DNA of 13,074 bases, from the NCBI GenBank assembly GCA_028717825.1, contig JAQUNB010000004.1, positions 1-13,074 of the forward strand, in the 5' to 3' direction. The position numbers and the translations under genes are program-made. Source of the DNA: Candidatus Omnitrophota bacterium. Lineage in GTDB: Bacteria > Omnitrophota > Gorgyraeia > Tantalellales > Tantalellaceae. This document shows, one piece after another, positions 1-7,100 of this stretch; the stretch's first letter is position 1; every line of letters starts with the position of its first letter. The notes below the pieces were generated by a model. That model did no database searches and was not told where the DNA came from. It saw only the letters and a list, made by a program, of their open reading frames with translations.

Positions 1-13
1 AGGACGACAGACG

Positions 14-559
14 ATGGATGTAAGAGAGCAGCGCACCAAAAATACGATATACAATATACGACATACGATATACTTTTTAAGTATCGCTCTTGCGTTTGCT
101 TTATTTGGATGCCCGGCACAAAATGCCAGTGCTGGGTCAAAAGAATATTATGTTCAAAACGTCATCGACGGTGACACGATTGCCCTTGCGGATGGAAAAC
201 ACGTCAGGCTCATCGGGATAAATACACCGGAGATAAAAAGAAGAGATGGAAATACTTGGGTTCTTGATCCTGAGCCGTATGCCGTCAAGGCCCAGGAGTT
301 TAGCGGGAGGATGTTGTTCAATGAGAAAATTGAGCTTGAGTTTGATAGCGAAAAGGAAGATAGATACGGTAGAGTTCTGGCATATGTTTATGTACACGGT
401 AAAATGGCTAACCTTGAGATAGTGCGGAACGGCTATGCTTGGGTATACACATTCCCGCCAAACACAAAATATTACGACCGTTTTATTGAAGCCGAGCGCG
501 AGGCACGTCAGGCAAAGAGGGGATTATGGCGAGATGTAAAAGAGATCGAGGAGCATTAG
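14..559 (+). CDS. Thermonuclease-family (SNase-like) lipoprotein
   Basis: Predicted 181-residue staphylococcal-nuclease-like enzyme, expected to cut DNA/RNA phosphodiester bonds with Ca2+ outside the cytoplasm. Residues 1-32 form a signal peptide with hydrophobic core FLSIALAFALF, and C33 follows a lipobox-like LFGC, so it is probably a lipidated envelope protein. The nuclease OB domain spans about 44-175: VIDGDT (D52, D54), VRLIGINTPE (R65, E73) and DRYGR (R120) match the metal-binding and catalytic positions D19/D21, R35, E43 and R87 of the S. aureus enzyme. The D40 equivalent is N70, a substitution that I recall in other family members. AGGA lies 9 nt before the ATG, and no ATG, GTG or TTG follows in frame before the catalytic domain. 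The frame is open to the window edge, so an upstream start is possible. Codons 10-21 are built from a heptamer repeat. The OB-fold gene starts 30 nt downstream, probably the same operon. Confidence 0.88.
   Translation: MDVREQRTKNTIYNIRHTIYFLSIALAFALFGCPAQNASAGSKEYYVQNVIDGDTIALADGKHVRLIGINTPEIKRRDGNTWVLDPEPYAVKAQEFSGRMLFNEKIELEFDSEKEDRYGRVLAYVYVHGKMANLEIVRNGYAWVYTFPPNTKYYDRFIEAEREARQAKRGLWRDVKEIEEH
41..75 (+). repeat. Five tandem heptamers (TATACGA type) inside the nuclease signal-peptide region
   Basis: Five consecutive 7-bp units, AATACGA TATACAA TATACGA CATACGA TATACTT, encode the tyrosine/isoleucine-rich stretch at residues 10-21 of the thermonuclease precursor. The reverse-complement form (TATATCG) recurs at 896-909 and 9933-9960, so this is a dispersed repeat that happens to be read as protein here. 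Confidence 0.8.
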
Positions 560-589
560 GCAAGATCATGCATAGGTACGGTGGTTACA

Positions 590-835
590 ATGAAAGGAAG
601 AATATTTGACACGAAATATTCTTCGAAAGGGATTTTTTTAAAGGTCGGCAAGGATGAGAAAAATTATGTATCACTTATGATATTCTCTAAAAATGTTGAA
701 CTATTTTTAAAACAGGCGATAGACCCATCAAATTTTTACAACGGAAAAAATGTCGAAGTCTTCGGCAAAATAGTGTCCAAGAAAACCCCACAAATAGTTA
801 TAGATAATCCCGCGCAGATCAGAATCATCGAATAG
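590..835 (+). CDS. Small OB-fold-like nucleic-acid-binding protein
   Basis: An 81-residue protein with no signal peptide. The pattern MKGRIFDTKYSSKGIFLKVG, then a conserved-looking YVSLMIF, a spacer helix (VELFLKQAI), NGKNVEVFGKIV and a final PQIVIDNPAQIRII strand fits a five-stranded OB fold of the kind found in nucleic-acid-binding proteins and fused to the C-terminus of some thermonuclease-family proteins. The ATG at 590 is preferred because GGTGG lies at 580-584 with 5 nt spacing. A GTG at 581 would add three residues. The gene lies 30 nt after the thermonuclease, so the two are probably co-transcribed and may act on the same substrate. The partnership is inference. The fold is judged by eye from strand spacing and by context. 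A generic OB protein of other function cannot be excluded. Confidence 0.7.
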   Translation: MKGRIFDTKYSSKGIFLKVGKDEKNYVSLMIFSKNVELFLKQAIDPSNFYNGKNVEVFGKIVSKKTPQIVIDNPAQIRIIE

Positions 836-845
836 ACCATTATGG

Positions 846-877
846 CCCCGTCATCTTTGGCGCCGCGCATGACGGGG
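846..877. other. Strong GC-rich hairpin downstream of the OB-fold gene
   Basis: CCCCGTCAT (846-854) pairs perfectly with ATGACGGGG (869-877) around a 14-nt loop that contains the palindrome GGCGCC. It starts 10 nt after the OB-fold stop codon, where a terminator or mRNA-end structure would sit. No run of T follows on either strand, so it is not a canonical intrinsic terminator. It may be a dispersed palindromic element. Confidence 0.65.
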
Positions 878-895
878 TATGTCCGACCTGCTTCA

Positions 896-946
896 TATAT
901 CGTATATCGTCCCCTTCACTCGAACCCTCTCGCGACAGGGGGGGGG
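896..946. repeat. Short heptamer repeat and nine-G run
   Basis: Two TATATCG heptamers (896-902, 903-909) are followed by sequence that loosely keeps a 7-bp phase and ends in nine consecutive G (938-946). A small CCCT/AGGG dyad (925-928 with 937-940) borders the G run. The heptamer is the reverse complement of the unit at 41-75. No gene is visible here. Confidence 0.6.
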
Positions 947-1018
947 CGGGTTTAGCTTTGATTCTAAACCCGGTTTGAGATTGAAAAATGTACAGGTTTA
1001 GCTTTGATTTTAAACCTG
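947..1018. repeat. Two tandem hairpins with conserved loop and covarying stem
   Basis: Copy 1 (947-972) and copy 2 (993-1018) are 46 nt apart. Each forms a 9-bp stem around the same 8-nt loop CTTTGATT. The second base pair is G-C in copy 1 (948-971) and A-T in copy 2 (994-1017). The loop-closing pair is G-C in copy 1 (955-964) and G-T in copy 2 (1001-1010). The pattern suggests a conserved RNA or DNA structure. An alternative reading is two operator-like dyads, AAACC-n-GGTTT, at 966-976 and 1012-1022. The block lies upstream of the predicted promoter of the giant gene, so it would not be in that transcript unless another promoter is used. Confidence 0.7.
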
Positions 1019-1067
1019 GTTTAATTTGCCGATAAGTTAAGATGTAAAAAAGCCACATATATTGTTT

Positions 1068-1096
1068 TTGACAAATGGTTAGTGTTCGATTAAAAT
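1068..1096 (+). promoter_or_regulatory. Sigma-70-type promoter for the giant gene
   Basis: TTGACA (1068-1073) is a perfect -35 box. A 17-bp spacer leads to TAAAAT (1091-1096), five of six matches to TATAAT. Transcription would start near 1103, giving a leader of about 64 nt before the ATG at 1167. The leader is AT-rich and ends in a ribosome binding site AGGTG (1158-1162), 4 nt before the start. Confidence 0.75.
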
Positions 1097-1166
1097 GATA
1101 ACAAGCTATTTCAAAGTTTACGCAACTTTTTTGTATTCAAAATGAAAAAAAATAAAAAGGTGAAAA

Positions 1167-4100
1167 ATGAAGAGAGACAATATTTTTTTAAGAGTCGTAA
1201 GCATAATTTTAGTTATTACTTTCCTCAATTTGGAATTCGCGTGGGCGTATCCTACCAATGACCCAAATGCAACACAAAATCATTCCACTATAGCTGTACC
1301 ATATTTGAGTTCAGATCTGATGAAGCAATTAGGTTTAGGTGAGATCCAGCAAACCGCTTTGTCTGACGCGAATCTCATGTATTCAGCATTGAATATAGGA
1401 AGCTATTTATTAGAAAGGCAGGACAGATCTGCGCGAAAGACACTTCTGGATTATGTAACACCTGTCATGACAGAAGAATTAGGAAGCGCGGCGAAGGATA
1501 TTGTTCTTAAGGGTGTGTCGTTCAAAAACGGCGAGAATAGAATTGTCTTGATCCCTTGCACGATAGGCGGCGAAGAATGTGTCGCGCAGATCGCGTTAAA
1601 AAGTGAAACGGATAGAAAAGAACTTATTGGGCGGGCCATAGAAGTCTCGGATAGATTTATCTTGTCAGTTGTTACAAAGAGTGACATAGATGCGGCTCCT
1701 GCGAAAAAAATAGAGGAATCTGTAATCGCGAAGGCCGAAGGCCGTAGGCCGAGCGACGTGACAGCCGAAAAGCACCCAGTCATCGCTCAGATAGATCTCA
1801 GCAAAGCAAACGTATCCGCTCGTGCTGAAGGACAAGAAAAACCAAGCTGGCTTGTTACGGGAAAAGTTATAATAAAAATCTTTTCTGTTGTACTTCTTGT
1901 TGTAGGTGCATTTTTACGAACCTTCGTTGGCGGGATTTCTGGTATACCGTCGTCAGCTGAGGCAGCTAATTTTTCTCAGCAAACTGCGGCGGTATCTTCT
2001 TTTGAGTGCTTCGACTATCTTGTAGCGGTGATTCTTGCGTTTATATTACTAAGGACATTCTTTAAAACAATAGGTAAGCTAAAATTACATGCAGTTGTTG
2101 CAATGGCAAAAGAACAAGTTGAAGGGGCTCGAGACCGAAGAGGGGTTGTTAGATCCATTTTTATATTTGTTGTAGCCTTACTTGTCGGGATTTTTAGTGC
2201 CGAACCTTCGCCGAAAACAGGTTTTGTAAGTATAGGTAATGCCGTGCAGGCAGGGGATGATCTTTTGTTGTCACCAGCTAAGGTCTTTGCGGCATCGTCT
2301 CGGGAATTAACATTTAACGTGAAAACAGGTGACGAAGTGTCCGCGTTCCTGAGTGGAGATTTTAAAGGATATATGCTTGAAATTAAGTTTAAGAATGGGA
2401 AAAGTGCGAAAATTCAACCTTGGTTCAAGAACAGCAGCTGGCAGAATTTGTATGCTTTCCCGATGATCCCTGACGGTGCAGGTATAGTAAGATTCGACCC
2501 GGCCAAAGATAACTGTAATGTTTGTGATTTTAAAAAACTTAATGATGTGGCTGAGGTTGGTTTTAAAGTTTGGGGAGGGTCGTCGGAATCAGTGTTAGGC
2601 ATGATCGAATATGCGCGGTTGGTTCCCGCAGGCATGAAGGCGATTTCGCCAAGGCCGAGCAGAGCTCAAGCGGCATCAACTGATTTTGCAAGGGCTCAGT
2701 CTAGAGAAACAAAACAAGGTGTGTCGATTCCGCCGGATAAGTTTGTTGTAAAAGGAAGCGAATTATATTTAGATGTTAGGAATGGTGTGCTTGCCGGGCT
2801 ACAGGTGGAGAATGGCGTCGATCTTACAGGATACATCATGGAAATCGTCCTTAAATCCGGTCAGAGCGTAAAAGCGCAGTTGTATTTTAAAAATAACGCA
2901 TGGAATAATGTATATTCATTCCCTGCAACCCCTAAAAACGGAGTTATACGGTTTGATCCGGCAACAGACAAGAAAAATGTAAATGATTTTTCGGATTTTA
3001 GTAATATTTATGCGATTGGTGTAAAAATTTTTGGAGAAAGTGCCGAAATGGCAAGGAAAAAAATAAAAGAAATACGCTTAGTCCCTATCGGAACAAAGAG
3101 AGCAAGCGGTGCCGCAGTATCGGCCGGGGAAGTTGTCGCAGAACAAGTTGCAGATATGGGTGCGAGAATAAGTGATTTTATTTTTAGACCAGCGCATTCG
3201 GCGGATCAACCGGTTGGTGGTGCGACAGCAAAGGCAATACCACTAACGTTTAGTGCGGATGATAGTAATAGGCTGGTGGCACAATTTAGTGGCAGTTTTG
3301 AGGGGCGTGCGCTTCAAGTAAAATTTAAGCCGGGAGCAAATCCCTGGGTACGGATATCTCTTTATGGTGTAGGCATGAATTTTATGGCAGCACATCCGGA
3401 TAGGAACGGCATAGTCAGTTTTGATCCGGCACGAGATGGATGCTATGACAAGTGCGGCGACTTGAGTCATGTCGATGGAATTGTCTTAGAGGTGGGATCT
3501 GATATGGGGGATAAAGAGGTAACAGCCAAAGACGTGCTTGATATGATAGAAAGCGCTTATGTGGTGCCGCAGGAGAGGGATATTCTGGTAACGAATCCTA
3601 ATGGGCAAAGTGCAACTACGGATAGTCTAAGGACCGTGAAAGACGTAAGATGGGATGAATCGACCTCTTCATGGGCAATAACAATAGATGTATTTCAAAA
3701 TAGAGATAGAGATATGGATAGGGGTGGTGCAGTATTATTTAATGCAAACTGGGCAAAATACGCCGGTAAGGAAGTGCCAATAGGTTTTTACATAGGGAAG
3801 AATTTTGTTCCAAATGGTTATGATGTGCACTTTGTTAGAATAGATAATGAGGGAAATATAGTTGAGCGCCTAAATGATGTTGGTATTAATTGGACGGGTG
3901 ATAGATTGGGAGGAATATGGACGAATCCTATGTTGACGTGTCCTCAAGGTGATACGCACAATGTGCGACTGTGTGTCGTATTTGATTGTTTTAACGCTCC
4001 AATCGACAATAAAGCAGCGCTAAGGGTAAGGATAGGGGAGGTCAAGCCCGGTCAAGAGGCAGCGGTCGTGAATGAAGAACCGATAGTACAAAATCAAATC

Positions 4101-7100
4101 AAAAACGTATTTGAGAGAATGAAGAATCGTATTGTGGAATTTTTTAGTAATATATGGCAGAGGATAAAAGGGGTGTTTGGTAAAAAACCGCAATCAACTG
4201 CTGTATGTGTAGCGAAGAGAGCGGTAGGGCAAGGATTAGATCTTTTGTTGCCGAACTCGGCGATGGCGGCAGGTCGGCAGGAATTGAACTTTAGCGTTAA
4301 AACGGGCGAAGAGGTATCCGCGTTTGTGAACGGGAATTTTAAAGGGTATGTGCTGGAGATAAAGTTTAAAAGCGGTAAGAGCGCGCGTATTCAGCCTTGG
4401 TTCAAGAACAGCAGCTGGCAGAATGTATATGCTTTCCCGCAAAGCCCCGATAGTGATGGTATTGTAAGATTTGATCCCAAAAAGGATTCATGCAATGTTT
4501 GTGATTTTAAAGATCTTAATGACGTGGCTGAGATTGGTTTTAAAGTTTGGGGAAGTTCGCCTGAATCAGTTTTAAAAATGATCGAGTATGCTCGCTTGGT
4601 CCCTGCGGGGCAGAAGAGTGCGCCGGTCCAAAATAAACCGGTACAAAAAACCGAATCCCCGCGCAAAGCCGCTTCGGAGAAGCCGTTAGCCTGGGCAGTA
4701 GCACCGGTTATGCCTGCGGTAAAAGCAACAACAGCTTCCTCAAGCGTACAGATCCCTCTTGAAGGATGGAAAACCCAGACTTGGCAGGATAGCCAAGCAG
4801 TCGATTCGCTGACATATGCGCAAGGTGAAATAACATTTTCGGCCAAACTTGTTGATGGAAAAAGTTCAACGAATTCCAAAGGTGAAATCTTTATCGATCT
4901 ATCCAATAGCCCATCTACTTCAGGGCAACAGATGGATTTGCGCGGGAAAAAGATCTCGGTTTGGGTATATGTTCCAGAAGGTTTTGTTCGGGGAACAGAT
5001 CCACAAAAGCCAAATGGTATACAACTATTTTTGAAAGATAATAGCTGGAAAAACCAATATAGTACATGGCACAATGTAAGCAAGCCGGGTTGGATGAAGA
5101 TAGAGTTTTCACCTGTCGAGAATGGTTGTCCTCCGTTAGGGTATACGGATCCTGGGGTAGAGCTATCAAATGTTAGATTGTTAGGTGTAAAGATCGGAGT
5201 TGGAGGCGGATCAAGTTATAAAGGAAATAATCTGGTTTTTAAAGCTAAAGATGTTAGGGTTGAAAAAGCGGCTACAGGAAAAGTAAAAGCGGCAAACCCA
5301 TTAGATCTTATGTGGACGGTACAAGACTACGTCGATAGTCAAGCGGTGAAGGGAGCTAAGCGTACGCCAAATGGTATCGAAATGGACGTAAAGATCGACG
5401 GGAACAGCCCAAATAACAGCAAAGGCGAATTATATCTCGATCTTGATAGTATCCAACTGCCGGGAATGTCAAAAGGGCCGCAGGACTTGTCCGGTTCACA
5501 AGTTAAATTAAGAATAAAAGTTCCAAGAAAGATGGTATCGAGGCCGTTTAACGGAGTTCAAATATTTTGTAAAAGTGTAAAGAACGGCAAATGGAGCTCG
5601 CAATACGGGAAATGGCAAAACATCGCTCAAGACGGAGTTATGGAAGTTGTTTATACTCCTACGCTTCGCGATCAGGATCCGCAGGCATGGTGCGAGGAAG
5701 GCTTCGACCCGACAAATATACGTATGCTTGGCATAAAAGTTGCTGCCGGCGGCGGCTCTACGACAGTTTATGAAGGTCCGATAACAATTGAGAGTTTCGA
5801 AGTCACAAAAATAACGCTTCCCAAAGATGTGCCGCCTCTTAAGACTACGCCTCAGACAAGAATAGAAGCAAGAAAACCTGTGCTGAAAACAGTACCCATG
5901 CCTGTTTCTGGTTTCAAAGAATATTGCGGCGTAAGTTTGTATTACAGCGCGCCTACATACGGCCGCGATCTCGGCGGGGTAAATGGTTTTTCTAAAAGAG
6001 AGGCAGAGCTCACTGGGTGGTTCGAAAAATTAAAGAGCCAAGGTATAAACCTTGTGAGGATATTTACTTTTTGTGATCTCCGGAACGGAGCCATTCAATT
6101 TGATGGAAACGGCAAACCCATAGGGTTTGATAAGAACGCTTTAGAGGATTTTAAGGCGCTTATCCGAGCGGCAAATAAAGCCGGTGTCAAAATTATACCG
6201 GTATTATTCGATTTTACGCTCGCCGACGGCGCTGAGAGAGAAAGCGATACGGGTACCGTAGGTGAACATACCAACCTTTTAAGGAATGAAGAACATCGAC
6301 AGGCGCTTGTTAATATTTTTAGGGGGTTTTTAAGGGAACTCAAAACTTATATGGCGACAAACGGTTATGACAACACGGTTTTGGCGTTTGAACCGATGAA
6401 CGAGCCGGAACTTACGAACATCAAAAGTTTACCCGCAACCTTACCCTATACGCAACAGTTTGTAACAGATTTTGTAAATCTTTTTAGAGAAGTTTTTCCG
6501 GGGAAACCGATCTCATTGAGCACGTATAACAAACAGCTCAGGAACTGGCTGCATCTACTTCGTGCCGGTGACATTATGCAGATCCATTGGTATAAAAATC
6601 TGGGTGACGAGATGATAAACCAGCCGTTGGGAGAATTGAATATTCCGGAGGGTGTCAGGGTGATTTTTGGAGAAGTAGATCCGACCGCGGATATAACCAA
6701 GGTAATGACTACTATTCATAAAAACGGTTATGGTGGCGTACTTTTCTGGCACGATGGGAATTTCAATTTTCTAAATTCGCCGGAAAGATTGAAACAATAC
6801 CAGAGATGGTTCGAGCAAACAAGAAAGCTGAGTTATTGGGAAGATAAAACGCAAGAGATGAATGAAATGGTCGCGTCGCTTGAGGGTTTTAAGGCGTTAG
6901 AATATTCGCATCGCCCCGTGCCGGGGTCGGTAACTGACATAAGAATGAAGGGGTTACGCACGAAGATCGATGCTCTTTTGGCTGATGCGGATCAGGTGAG
7001 AAGGCGAGTCGAGACATGCCTAAAAGGGTCGGTTACCACAAGAGGCACTCGGCGTGCGGTTGGGCAGTGGATGGCTGACGCGCGGCAAACTCAAAAAGAA

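Noticed and set aside
846..877. Canonical rho-independent terminator
   Set aside because: The stem is strong but there is no T run on either side, so it is listed only as a hairpin.
840..1058. 72-codon minus-strand frame in the first intergenic region
   Set aside because: It reads through the hairpins, the G run and the heptamers. The translation is low-complexity repeat content and no ribosome binding site is convincing.
1142..1260. Upstream overlapping reading frame from ATG at 1142 in the leader of the giant gene
   Set aside because: It begins in a poly-A stretch, has no ribosome binding site, and runs out of frame into the signal-peptide codons. Nothing supports translation.
4391..5083. 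230-codon open frame on the minus strand inside the giant gene
   Set aside because: It lies entirely opposite well-formed CBM-like modules with clear protein repeats on the + strand, and its translation shows no recognisable domain. It is a shadow frame.
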